Origin: Apostichopus japonicus
Lineage: Eukaryota; Echinodermata; Holothuroidea; Aspidochirotida; Stichopodidae
Direction of reading: 5' to 3'
NCBI RefSeq assembly: GCF_037975245.1
Contig: NC_092579.1
Location: 11,394,678 to 11,458,677 of the forward strand
Length of the DNA stretch: 64,000 nt
Part shown: piece after piece, positions 12,601 through 24,174 of the stretch
Layout: each line of letters opens with the position of its first letter
Position numbering within the stretch: position 1 is the stretch's first letter
Program-made: the position numbers and the translations under genes
Notes under the pieces: generated by a model
What the model was told of the DNA's origin: nothing
Seen by the model: the letters and a program-made list of their open reading frames with translations, nothing else
The model's database searches: none

Positions 12601-14049
12601 TCAAAGACGCCCTTCAAAGTTTCCCTCGGTCTGCTTTCCCTTCGTTACTTCTTCGTAGGATGGAGGTAAATCAGAGGCCATAGAGGTACTAACATTTGAA
12701 GGCTGAGATGTCTGACTGTGAGAAAGAAAAACGAGGTAAAACAAAAATGTCAATATATACTGCCCCGAAAAAAAAGGAAGGCGGGAGAATGGTGGGTCGG
12801 ACGCACAGGGGAGTACTGTAAAAGCGCTGTCAAACATTTCCTGACCGGGATGAACCTTGATCCGCGAATCGTCAGTGTACGATAAACCGATTGAATGCAT
12901 TATTATGAAGCAGTGATACGCAGTCCCGTATAGCCATGTAATATTACATTTTCTTGGGGCAGGGCGGATATAGGGACTATCCCGTGCCCAGGCTGACTTT
13001 GGCAATCACCCTGATAAAGTATACTCGATCACCACCAGTAGTATATCTGTATATAGGCCTAATGAGCTAGATTAAGGAACGGGTTTTTATTTTGAAAGAA
13101 ATGGGGTGTGGGAGGGGGGGGGGGTTAGGGCTTATCCATACACATATAGTAATGAATCATTATACTCTAATCACCACAGCTCCTTAATGTTCTTGAGGGT
13201 TGAATAATGGTCACTAATGCTTACTTTTCAATAACCGTTACTGTCAGGAGCGTACGTAGTCAGACCGGGCACCGGGGAATTGCCCCCCCCCTCGTCCACC
13301 CCTCCACCCGTGCCGACTACTATGTCGTCCCATGTTTGTTCCATCACCATCAAGTTACATGACAAAAGCATTTTGCCCTTTCCTAAATTGTTGCTGCCCT
13401 TGCTTAGATTATTGGTCCCGACCACCGTCATAATTCCTTACTATACGGGCCTAGTCAAGACTTTGTCGCTATAATTAGCTTACCATGCTGTCTCTGTGGA
13501 GTATTGCATCCCTGGAATTATTGGAGTTTGTGTAGGATACAAGTTTACGGATGACAGATTCCCATATGTTTGATGATGATTGGTAGCATGAAATCCGTAA
13601 TTTGTTGCAAAGTGCAATGATTGATCGTGAAATCCAAAAGGAACATTTGATGTCTGAGGTGGATGAGCTGAATGAGAAGATGAATCATGGTTTATATTGA
13701 CGTTGATTCCTTCATTACGTGGTTGATTCCGAAGAGCGTTTTGGTTTTGACGGTGACTATGACAAGCTGACATAAAACAACAACATACTAAAACAGCCAC
13801 CGCTACTGGTACAATTGCTAAAAATGGTGATACATAAAGTATGAACACGACAGCCATTAATCCTGAAACTCCAACATAAACCAGTAAAACTAATACAACT
13901 AGTATCAATCCGCGTATGTTCGTGTTAAGTCTACCCGATCCATTGTAGGTTTCACCAGAGCCGGCACTACTGTGAACGTTGTTTAAGTGATGGCTCGTAT
14001 CAACTGTCGAACCAACAAATCCACCACTGTCAAAGCCTCCATCGGCCAT
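12601..14049 (-). CDS. PY-motif two-helix membrane protein, subfamily B (B1)
   Basis: This two-exon gene is predicted to give about 226 residues. Exon 1 runs 14049 to 13484 (donor GTAAGC) and exon 2 runs 12715 to 12601 (acceptor CTCACAG, stop TGA). I chose the ATG at 14049 (MADGG) over the one eight codons upstream because subfamily A starts MTDGG. After a Gly/Ser/Asn-rich N-terminus of about 45 residues come two close hydrophobic segments (LILVVLVLLVYVGVSGLMAV and YVSPFLAIVPVAVAVLVCCC), then a His/Asn/Pro-rich tail, then exon 2 with DLPPSYEEVTKGK. PPSY fits the PPxY consensus bound by WW domains of NEDD4-type ligases (family knowledge), which suggests a trafficking adaptor; that role is inference. 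Both splice sites and the intron phase match the other three copies. I do not recognise the family by name. Confidence 0.7.
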
Positions 14050-14604
14050 ATTTGTTATGTTTTCTGTTATCAATATATATATATTGATTAATTTGTAAAC
14101 TTATGGCGTGATCCCGAAAAGATCACTGGATAAACACTAACGTGTATATATCGATCGATCAAAGCTAATAACAAGAGAACCTTAAAATCCAAGCAGGGAA
14201 GGAAACCACAAGAAGAAAGGCTGCAGAAGAAAATGATAAAGTTTACCTACAATGGCTGCAACACTACAATTGTTCTTTACTAGTCGACTTCCTCGCGGTG
14301 ATATGCCAGGAGTTACTAGTGTACTATTTGGAATTCATATAAAGCACAGGTAGGTAAGTCATGCATAACTTTGTGCATTGAGTCACTGGCAACGGAAATA
14401 TACCACACTATACACGATATTAAAGGACCACAACATTTAAATGAATCACATGAGACAAGGACAGTAAAGTTAGTATTACTCCGGCACTTTGATTGGTAAG
14501 CAGCTAATAACACATTTTCTTGCACTGTAAACAATTCCCATGACGAGTTGACCCTCCAAAGTGCATTCCTACTAATCGCGTTCTAATTTTATTGTCTGTA
14601 AGTA
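14050..14604. promoter_or_regulatory. Upstream region of gene B1
   Basis: It matches 28457-29035 upstream of B2 almost base for base, so it is duplicated with the gene and probably holds its promoter and 5' UTR. TA-rich sequence (TATATATATTGATTAATTTG, near 14073) lies just before the first ATG. No precise element can be assigned. Confidence 0.4.
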
Positions 14605-15485
14605 TTTTTTACTTATTTTGTAACTTTTGAAGTCACTCCGCAAGGCAATCTACTTCAGTGAACACACGGATATGGAAACCATTCAAATTTCACAAGTGAC
14701 CTCTACGAAATTCTAACTCCTGTCTGCTTACAACGAACGATATACCGGTGATTTTTTGTATCGGACTCGAAAAACCACGAAAACATAACAGTAACAAGAA
14801 AGACAAGAACGCAAACAACACGCGGCATTGGTATAATATTGTTTTTTTTTATATAACTGTTTTAATACAAGTATTCTTCCCAAAATTAATTTAGATTATC
14901 TATTCAATGTCCTGAAAAAAGTAGACGTTTCTCTGCTAGATACAACGACGGTATGTGTGTATACGTGTGGTTTACAATGAATATACGTGTATATACATAA
15001 CCTGATTCATTGGTGTGAAAACCTGTAAACAAAATAAATTGAAAGGCCACGTCTTTTAAATCATATAGGGCAGACGGAGAGCAACTTGTCATACAAATGT
15101 CACTGAAGTTCTGCGATGTTCTTGCGGTACTGCATCGGTACTTTTTTTCTTGCTAACACAAAGATGCATCTGAATTAATGCGCTATAGCACCTTCGCTGT
15201 GAGTGCGTAATAAGTTAGAAAAGGGCGGTGAACCAGAATTTAGGCCTACTCCTGCCCGCTCTTTGTCCCTAACCGGGTACACTTTACTCGAATGTTTGGC
15301 GGCTATGCAGCTATATGGCTGGGTCTATATCTGTCATATTTCCTTACTGTAAAATCACTTCTAACCTGAGCTTGGAAACTGCGGTCACATCAATTAGCTT
15401 AGCATTGGTGTCCTTCAATTTGTCGAACACGGATAGATATGCGTCATATAGCCTAAGAACTGTATACGACCAAATCGAGCTGCAA
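14605..15485. repeat. Third copy of the subfamily-A upstream block
   Basis: It aligns with 3462-4300 and 40255-41500 (for example GAAGTCACTCCGCAAGGCAATC near 14629), although the neighbouring gene is a B gene. It suggests that an A copy once stood here and lost its coding part, or that the flank moved on its own. Confidence 0.75.
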
Positions 15486-15817
15486 ATATTAAAACATCCG
15501 ATACATTGATCCTCAGTATTTTTGGAGTGTGCTATACTGTTAGACTACATGACGCAGTTGAGTATAATCTGAACTGCTACCAGATATGTATGATATCTAA
15601 TATTAGTAGGCTACGTACCTGTATATCAACTATTTACAAAAAGAAATAAGGTATTGTAGAAACAAGATGCCGAAGCTGGACAATATTGTTAAACAGTACT
15701 GTAGCCTACATGCCTCTAAACTGCATTTAGATGTTTTAGGAAAAGCCCATTAGTGCCACACGAAACATATTTTTCAGCTCGTTGCTAGGAATTACAAAAA
15801 GTATTTGAAAATCGACA
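15486..15817. other. Intergenic sequence, nothing recognised
   Basis: It is AT-rich sequence between the duplicated flank and the satellite. No open frame with recognisable content and no repeat could be matched elsewhere in the window. Confidence 0.5.
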
Positions 15818-16330
15818 CTAGGTTAATGAGAGGATGGGCATTTTGGGGGTCTACTGGCAGGGGTACCCCACCAATATAAGTTACTGGAAATGCCCATCAC
15901 TTACATATGAAGTGATACCTATCATTTTCCAGTAGGTTTCAACTGGTTACCTCATGAGCTGACCTAGGTCAATGAGGGGATGGGCATTTTGGGGGTCTAC
16001 TGGCAGGGGTACCCCACTAATATAAATTTCTGGAAATGCCCATCACTTACATATGAAGTGATACCTATCATTTTCCAGTACGTTTTCAACTGGTTACATC
16101 ATGAGCTCATCTAGGTCAATGAGGGGATGGGCATTTTGGGGGTCTACTGGCAGGGGTACCCCACCAATAAAAATTACTGGCAATGCCCATCCCTTGTATC
16201 TGAAGTCCTAACCAACATTTTCCAGTAGGTTTCAAATGGTTACCTCATGAGCTGACCTTGGTCAGCCGTGAGGGGTCACTGGTAGGGGTACCCCACCACC
16301 AATAATTACTGGCGATGGCCATTTGTTGCT
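15818..16330. repeat. 146-bp tandem satellite, about 3.5 copies
   Basis: The word GATGGGCATTTTGGGGGTCT recurs at 15833, 15980 and 16126, giving a period of 146-147 bases. A truncated, more diverged fourth unit starts near 16265. Each unit carries GGCAGGGGTACCCCACCA and CATTTTCCAGTA. No coding frame runs through it. Confidence 0.9.
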
Positions 16331-17814
16331 CTTGGGGCCATACCTGACACATTGTACTTACTTTGATGTGGTTACCATGAAAGCTGATCTAGGTTAGATA
16401 TTAGGTGACTTTAAAATTGCTCTCCCAGCCACACCCACCACAGCCGGTTTGCCAGTCGTCTGGTTTCATATACAGGAATGCACTGTGAACATTGTGATGT
16501 ACCAGGCAATTGGTTACCTTCCCAGCTAACCAAACCCTCTGGGCTCCCGCTCTACAAATCAGTAAAAATTTGAACAAACTTATGAACCTTGCACGTTAAT
16601 GATATATTTTAAAGCAGGTTATGAAAAGTATCTTCAATATCATTAAACAGTTGGGTACATTAGTTAAACTCACTCGTCCATCTTTTTTCTCTATGGTACT
16701 TGTTCCTTTGCTTTTTTGGACTCTGGGATGAACTCTTTTGTTCTGCGAATGGTACCAAGATATCATCTTAAAACTTGTCTTTAAGCCATATATAACACAG
16801 TTCTCCTCTTCTGTTGTTGCCTCCACACTGGTGTCGTACATCACAGGAAACCTCATCCTTGACTTGGATATTTGGCTTTTCAATTCTTCCTGGAAAAAAG
16901 AAACAGCAAAGTATTCATCATTTGAAGAAAAAATTAAATAAAATTGTCACCACAAAGTTATGTGAGATTTGCTTCCACTATAGTCTCAAAAAACAATCCC
17001 AAAGTTTGAAGCAGACTGTATAAAGCTGAACATTTGAACCAGAGTGTCATCACCATTGCAACCAGAATCAAATGCCCAGAATACAGAGATAATAAAACAT
17101 GGGCTAAATCTTTGTTTGTTTTTATGATCTATAACAATATAAAATTTTAGAAACACAAATGCACTGAGCCAACTTATTTATAGTCCTGATCGTTTTTAGT
17201 TGTTATTTTGCTTGCTCACATAACAAGCCTTTTTAGACCTAGGCTAGAGAAGAATCAGTACTTTGTTACACTAAGTTTGTCTTTCGGTCGTTTTGATTTA
17301 GTCTTACTAGTAGTACTAAAGTATATAATACCGGTGACTAGCCAATATAATTTGTTCAGCCTACTGTGACTGTAAGTTTGAAGGTCTAGCCCTGCTTATT
17401 CAATATTACATAGCCTACCCTTTTAGATTCACATGGGAAATTACAGGAAATCTTTACGAAATGAGTGTAGACTTCAAATAAACTATTGAGACTTATAGTT
17501 CCAGCATTTGTTTGGGAATAAATTAGAAGATTATGTGCCACTGTTCAATCTAGCCCAATACACACATAACACATTGTTACTTTGTGTTTAGAATGCACAC
17601 TTTAGTGTTGAGAATGCACTGCAGTACCCAGTAGAAGCCTATAGGCTACTCACTGTCATTGCACTTGTGTATTGCGAAACGCCAGTAAAACAACGGTTAC
17701 ACGTACTGCGTAGCGTAACACTAACCATAATACAGTACTAGTGCCAGTGGCCTAACAATTAACTTTAAGTTTACCTTCAAGTTAAAGGAATAACAGGTAG
17801 GCCGATGATGGCAG
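16331..17814. other. Intergenic, one unassigned open frame
   Basis: The only notable content is a 95-codon - strand frame (16596-16883) with no recognised domain and no clear splice sites. The remainder is AT-rich sequence with no repeat match in this window. Confidence 0.4.
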
Positions 17815-17897
17815 TTAATACCTCTGGATCTGGATCTGGGGTGATACTACTCAACTCCTCTAAAAGGGGTAAAACGAGTAGGGTGGTGCAGTCTTGT

Positions 17898-19002
17898 TTA
17901 TGCTGTGATTGGTTTCTGGCTGAAGTGTTGGGCGACAGCCGCTTTGAAGTTATCCTTGTCCTCGATTTCTTTGATGTGTTGTGGGAGGGCGTTCCAGTCT
18001 ATTAGAGTTTCTGGCATGAATGAGAATTTTAAACAGTTTTTGTTACAGGGAATTTCAATGTAAGATCCGTGTCTTGGAGAGCGGACGACCGGACGCAGAA
18101 TTGTTTGCGTTGGTATGGCAAGGCGACCCGATTGGGCTTGGTGTAATATGGAGACACTAGTCACTCTTCTTCTTTCCTGCAACGGTTCCCATTTCAGTTC
18201 TTGTTTCATGTGTGACACACTGCTTGTCCTTCTGTAATCGGCGGTTACGAACCGAGCACCCCTGTTTTGAACGGATTCTAGTTTCTGTTTAAGTTCTTTG
18301 GTTGACGGATCCCATACAGATCCACAGTACTCCATTGTTGGTCGCACTAAAGATTTGTATGCTGTTTTTGACCTGTTTTGAGCATGAATATAAGTTTCTC
18401 TTTATAAACCCTAGAGTTCTGTTTGCCTTTGCAGCAGTATTATTTACGTGTGAGTTCCATGACCAATTTGACGTAAGTGTTACCCCAAGGTAAGGGTATT
18501 CTTTCTTTTCAGCCAACTCTGTATTATTAAGTGTGTATATGAAGTTTTGGGGAGATTTTGAATGAGTCACTCTCAGAACATAACACTTTTGAGCATTAAA
18601 TGCCATTTGCCACTTTGACTGCCATGCAGTGAGCATGTCAACCTGATGTTTTTGGTCTAAGAGACAAGCTATCTCATGAGTTGTATTTATCAGCTGTGTC
18701 TCACATGAGCGGTTTCTACGAAAGCCGTGTTGATTTTCACACAAAATTTGGTGTTTATCCAGGTGTTGCATGACATTTGATTTCAGTATGTGTTCGAATA
18801 TTTTACTCGCAACAGACGTCAGGTTCACCGATCTATAGTTGGATGGTACAGTACGGTCCCCTTTTTTAAAAATGGGAGTTATGTTTGAAATCAACCAGTC
18901 TGTTGGTACTACACCTGTATCTAATGAACGTTGAAAAATTATTTTGACTGCCAAGCCTATCTCTCCTGCTGTAGTTTTGAGATATTTGGCTGAAATTCCC
19001 AT
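17898..19002 (-). pseudogene. LINE B reverse transcriptase lacking its palm core
   Basis: The fingers are present (ITPIFKKGD, NYRSVNLTSVASKIFE, GFRRNRSCETQL). After HQVD (near 18640) the frame passes directly to MLTAWQSKWQM, the block that normally follows the FADD box. The segment that should lie between them, with the first catalytic Asp, the GVPQGSVLGP block and the FADD box, about 110 residues in relatives, is absent. The junction is in frame. The thumb and C-terminal region follow, with a second frame break near 18300. Confidence 0.85.
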
Positions 19003-20380
19003 CGGGGCCGGTGGCTTTGTTTGAGTTCAGTTCTGCCAACAGTTTGATTACCCCAGCCTCGTGTATAATAAAGTCCGGCATAGATGGAATTTTACTTTCA
19101 GGCTCAATTGGAAGATCTTCAAGATTTTCCTTTGGAAACTGGGATTGAAATTGTTTACTTAGGATTTCAGCTTTTTGCTGACTGTCTGTAATCAAAGTTC
19201 CTAATTCCGGATCTTTGAGAGCTGAAATACTGGTGTTATCATTTTTCAATGCTTTTATGAAACTGTATAGTTGTTTAGTGGATTCAGCACACTTGTCATG
19301 TATGAACTTTCTATATGATTTTCTGGTTTCCTTTTTTACAGATTTACGTATTTCACGGAACCTTTCCCACTCCTCAGGAGTGTTACTCTTGACCGCTCTG
19401 TTATATGCTCTTTGCTTTTTTCTTTGATGGCGTTTAATTTGAGATGTTATCCAAGGTGATGTTTTCTTACCCCTAACTATTTTTGAGGGAACATGTTTCT
19501 CCTCTGAAGCCAAAACTCTATCTTTGAGCTCATTCCAAAGATTCTCTGCATCGGTCACAGATAAATCTCTACTGGCGAAATCATCACTTATTTTCTGTGC
19601 GTCCGCCTTCCAATCTTCACAATTTGCTCTCTGATAGAGGTAGATCTTCCTAGGAGGCTGGTTAGACCTTTTAACAGAGGTGTTTAACACAATAGATGCA
19701 ATCCCGTCGTGGTCACTGATACCAGGAACCACTGTTGATTTTGTGACTAAGGTGGGGTTCGTGGTGAAGAAAAGATCTAAAATTCTTTCACCTCTTGTTG
19801 GTTTGTCAATGACCTGCTCAAATCCAAAATCGGCAGCAATATTTATCAATTCTTTACTGATGTTAGCCTTTGGGGCACCTAGTTTGACAGATTGGTTACT
19901 CCAAATTATGTCTCCTAAATTTAAGTCCCCTGCTAACCACACATTACTATGCTGAGACTTTGTGATCTTACTGAGTGACTCCCTTAAGGTGCTCAAGTAT
20001 GCCAAATCTGAACTTGGCGGCCTATAAAAAGCGCCAACAAGAATTGATTTTTCTCCAAACATCTCAATCTGGGTCCAGATAATTTCACCTTCAATATCAA
20101 AATCGGGTCTGTGCATACTAATTATGCCCTTTTTGGTGGCAATTAGGACACCTCCCCAGGATCTATCGATCAAAGACTTCCCATCTTTACTTTTCACTTT
20201 CTTTGGCAACCTGTCTTTCCTTATCACCGATTAATTTGGTGGGAAAATTTCAATACTCTGGATGGAATCTTTTAACCAGGTCTCAGTTCCTATTACAAGG
20301 TCCGGGTCATGTGTTTCCAGGCAAACTGCCAATTCAGCCGCTTTTTCCTTCACGCTTTGGAAATTTATGACAAGAACCTT
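18866..20380 (-). pseudogene. LINE B AP-endonuclease region
   Basis: Conserved blocks are the TETWL glutamate motif (near 20285), FYRPPSS (near 20025), LAGDLNLGD (near 19930) and SDHDG near 19710 with the catalytic SDH. An in-frame stop near 20235 separates the first block from the rest. The frame runs on through the linker to SNKATGPDG near 19015, where one extra base shifts it into the reverse transcriptase frame. Confidence 0.85.
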
Positions 20381-20513
20381 GATAGGACGAGACTTTTTCC
20401 TTTACACCTTTTTCTTCTCTCTTATTGGATGTTTAATCTCCTGTGTGAGTCCTTTGGTATTTCTTTGACACTGTCTTTTCTCTGGTATGAGTTCTTTAAC
20501 ATTATCTTTAACA

Positions 20514-21173
20514 TTATCTCTTTTCAGTGGGTGTACTTTTGTGTTGCGGAGACGAGGTTGCAATAGGAGATTTTAAATTTTGCAAATCTTCCTCATCTAT
20601 ACTTACTATACTACTAGTAGTATAATTGCTCATGGTATTTGCAAGATCAGTGGGTCCTGATTTAAATAGACTACTTGCAAAATTGGGCATATTACAAATC
20701 CAGCACATCCACGTCAGCTTACTGTCCTCGGTAAATATCTCGAAACTCGTGGTATGCATTTCCAAACAGTCAACATGATACCACTCCTCACAATGGTCAC
20801 AGCAGATTGATCTTTCTCCCCATAAACAAGCCTTGTGACACAGATGACATGGGAACATTGAGTCTGAGATACTAGACCTTGAACTGTTAGCTACTTCAAT
20901 ACCTGGGTTTGGCCCTGGATTTGGTTGGCAATCATGGGCCTGAACAATAACTAAGATACATAAATATAATAACGCACATTTGTGTGCCTTTGATTTTGGT
21001 GTTATGTGTCTGTTGAATTTGAGTAAACTGGCTGGATAAAGCTTATACAAGAACTCTGGGTTGCTCACAACTAATTTTCTGTCTGAGTCAATTTTTCCGT
21101 TCAGGGTATTGCTCGTTCTTTTCAACGCATTTAATAACACGGGTCCATCTGTTGTTGGTGATCTGGACAGCAC
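20514..21173 (-). pseudogene. LINE B N-terminal ORF with 2A-like motif and PHD finger
   Basis: It is about 220 codons. A hydrophobic stretch (LLYLCILVIVQAH) leads into DCQPNPGPNPG. This resembles the DxExNPGP ribosome-skipping (2A) motif known at the start of CR1-type ORFs in sea urchins and other invertebrates, but with Q in place of the key E. A PHD-type zinc finger follows: CHLC, CCDHC, WYHVDC and WMCWIC supply the Cys4-His-Cys3 ligands. PHD domains in such LINEs probably bind nucleic acid or chromatin (inference). Whether the altered 2A would skip is doubtful. Confidence 0.75.
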
Positions 21174-21275
21174 CCATACGATGATGATGAGAACATACTC
21201 ACAGTTGATGATGCCATATTTTCAGCACTCTGCAGTGAGTTCGGGTCGCCCTACTCAAACCGCAGCTACTTAACC

Positions 21276-21704
21276 ATACGCCCTGTCCCCAAGAATGTTA
21301 CTCCATTATTGCGACTTCCAGGTGCTTCTTGAGAAATCGGTGTCCACTTGATTTGATGTCTTTCAAAATGGCAGACCAGCTTGGTGTAAAATCACTGAAA
21401 ATCACGATCATCCAATGACCAAAGTTAATAAAAGTGTAACCAATCTACAGCAAAAACGTTTATTGATGATGTTAGTCAACGATTTGGGGTGAAATTAGCT
21501 CGAACTGATGGTAATTTGAGCTTCGGACTTGCAGCGATGTTCTTGGCACGTCCAACCTGATTCACCCACAATGCACCTCCATTCTTCTAAAGACCTTCTT
21601 TTGTGATTTACGTTTGAAAGTTGCTTAGAGTGATCGTATGAAGCTATGCCAAGCCCAGCAAGCTGCCGTTGCCTCTCGGTTTCGAAATCGAATTGAATCG
21701 AATT
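21276..21704. other. Spacer, nothing recognised
   Basis: No open frame of note, no repeat matched elsewhere in the window. Confidence 0.4.
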
Positions 21705-21950
21705 GAGTTAAAATACATTAGTCCGTCGACACCGACTAAGCTACGATTATTTCGTAAATCGGGTTTCCGTATCGTTCTTAGTCCATGGGTTAAAATACCT
21801 TAGTCCGTCGCCACCGACTAAGCTGCCATTATATTTTCCTTAGTCAGTGTAAACTGAATAAGAAGCAGTGATGAAAAGAAGATTTTTGCTTGTCCGTGTG
21901 CATTGACTAACGTTACAGACTAATTTAACGTAAGTCCGTGGCAATATTGA
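21705..21950. repeat. Short repeats around TTAGTCCGTCG(A/C)CACCGACTAAG
   Basis: Two copies about 85 bases apart (21719 and 21801) each form an inverted repeat of the ACTAAG/CTTAGT kind. Looser variants (CCTTAGTCAGTG, GTGCATTGACTAACG) continue to 21950. It is probably a decayed foldback element. Confidence 0.55.
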
Positions 21951-22484
21951 CTAGTTTATTTTTTCAGTGTGGTTATTAATAATAATACTTAAGTTGGGTT
22001 TTTGAGTATGAGGCATGTTAAAGACCATATAGTTTGTTTTGATAACATTAAGCGAAAACTTATTTGAAGCAAACCAATCAGAGTATGACACAAGTTCACT
22101 GCAAGCAGTTCTCTCAAGGCGTTGTACATATGTATCTTTGAAACAAATACTGGTGTCGTCTGCATACATCACTAGTGAGGATTTAGATGAAATCGTGGTT
22201 ATGTCGTCTATGTAGATGACAAAAAGTAGTGGCCCAAGAATGGAACCCTGGGGAACACCACAAGAGATTTTTTTTGCAAGTTAGAGGGGTTTTTTGTTGT
22301 TGAAAGAAGTAAACTGTTTCCTTCCTGCGAAATCCACATGCAAATAATTTATCTAACAAGATAGAATGGTCAATAGTATCAAACGCCTTAGAAAGATCAA
22401 GGAAGACACCTAGAGAAGTTCCATTATCACTTGCAGCTTTACTTAGCTTATCAAAAATACTAAACTCCAGTAAGTTAAGATGTT
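21951..22484 (-). mobile_element. LINE fragment with intact YADD box
   Basis: This is a partial reverse transcriptase on the - strand. It starts near LLEFSIFDKLSKA (22470), then GVFLDLSKAFDTIDHSIL, GVPQGSILGPLLFVIYIDD and MYADDTSICF (near 22160). It has a frame break between the last two parts and a polypurine region near 22270. It stops abruptly at 21951. About 25 bases of its beginning also occur at 45664-45688, so it was already present when DPH7 was duplicated. Confidence 0.8.
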
Positions 22485-24174
22485 TTTCTTAGATTAGATT
22501 AGATAAACTTTATTAACCACGAGGGTAATTGCATGCTCGTATGAAACAGGATATGAGATACAAACATTAAAGTATGAAAACCTAAACTGTACAGTAACAA
22601 ACAATTGTATGAATTTGAAAACATTTGACATTTTAAAACAGGATATGAGATACAAACATTAAAATATGAAACCTAAACGTACAGTATCAAACAATTGTAA
22701 GAATATGAAAACATAAGACATATAAAAAAAAATGCAGTAACACAATATACACAGCACAGGACAATGGCAAGAGAGTACAGTCGGAACAGAAAAAACAGCC
22801 AGACGACATTTAACGTTGAAAGTCGTCATTATAAAGTTTGATGCATTGTGGAATGAATGAGGAAGAATGTCGATTTGTATGAGACGGTGGTATCCGCATC
22901 CTTCCACTTCTAGGAATAACCGCTCTGTCGAAATATTGATGGAGTGGGTGGCTATCATCGCTCATGATTCTATCTGTTTTCACTCTCAGTGGTTGGTGAT
23001 ATGCAGTAGGCAAAGTTGGCTGATTTGTCCCGAGCAGACGATCTGCTTGCCGAATTATTGTTTCAATAAGTTGCGTATCTTCTTTTCTCGCGTTGCCATC
23101 CCACGAGACCAGATGATAACGCCACAACCCAGTAATTATCGAATTATAGAACAAAGGAAGTATTTCAATATTCACGTGAAATTTGTACAACAAACGAAAG
23201 CAATGCATCCTAGTATTTAACCTCTTCAATAATTCATCTAGATGATCATGCCAGGAGAGCCTATTATCGATCACCACCCCAAGAAACTTATACTTATCTA
23301 CCCTCTCAACAACACTACCATCTATAACTACCTCAATTGTGGACATTTTGGACTTTCTCTGACTTACGAAAATCAATGACCATTTCCTTCGTCTTACTAA
23401 CATTTAGTTCTAAAAAGTTACGCTTACTGTAGTCAACAAAATCCTCAATCTGACTCAAGTACTCAGTATCGTCGTCTTTTGATATGAGACACAACAGACC
23501 AGTGTCATCGGCAAATTTCATCAATGAGCAACTCTCGTTGCTAGACCTAACATCTGACGTATAAAGTGTGACTTAAAATGGGGCTAAAACCGTACCTTGT
23601 GGAACACCAGTGTTGGAAGTTTTGACATTAGACACGCTGACGCTATTAGCTGTTTTGATTTTAGCATACTGTGACCTCCCAGTTAGATATCGATAAATCC
23701 ACAAAATAAGATCATGACTGACATTCATACCAACAAGTTTCTTGGCAAGAATATGGGGTTGGATAGTATTAAAAGAAGAAAAGAAATCAAAGAACGTAAC
23801 CCTGGCAGAGTTCCCCTTATTTGTGAGTTCCAAGTGAGAATAGAGCTCCTCGAGGCTGACAAGAACGGCGTCCTCGGCCACTGCGTTTCGATCTGTACGC
23901 AAACTGCATCGGGTCAATATAATCATTCACGAGAGGCTTCAGGGTCTTGAGTATCAAACGCTCGCATACTTTCATGGCTACCGAGGTTAATGCTACAGGT
24001 CCGAGGTCGTTCATACACGTGATGTTAGTCTTTTTTTGCGACTGGAATAATACAGGACTGCTTCCACATGGCCGGAAGTGTATGATACTTAAACGAGAGG
24101 TTATAAAGTATTGCATAAATGTTGGCAAGTTGGTGTGAACGAGTTTTGAGAACACGGGGTAGCATCCCATTTTG
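22485..24174 (-). mobile_element. L2/CR1-group LINE, 5'-truncated (LINE E)
   Basis: On the - strand, RT blocks appear in several frames: PVALTSVAMKVCERLIL (near 24000), FFDFFSSFNTIQPHI (near 23770), NTGVPQGTVLAPF (near 23590), MMKFADDTGLL (near 23515) and DKYKFLGVVIDNRLSWHDH (near 23290). The C-terminal region reaches about 22815 and an AT-rich 3' region reaches 22485. The boundaries are read from the empty paralogous site at 45685-45695. At least three frame breaks make it inactive. Confidence 0.85.

Larger units (their letters stand above)
17815..21275 (-). mobile_element. CR1-like LINE (LINE B) with PHD finger
   Basis: Read on the - strand, the order is: PHD-finger ORF (21173-20514), endonuclease (about 20380-19500), linker, reverse transcriptase (about 19100-18290) and C-terminal domain (18347-17898). 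It ends near a short (GATCCA) tail at about 17820. The whole is close to the usual CR1 length, but frames are interrupted near 20230 (stop), 19000 (extra base) and 18300. The core of the reverse transcriptase is missing. It is a dead copy. Confidence 0.9.
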
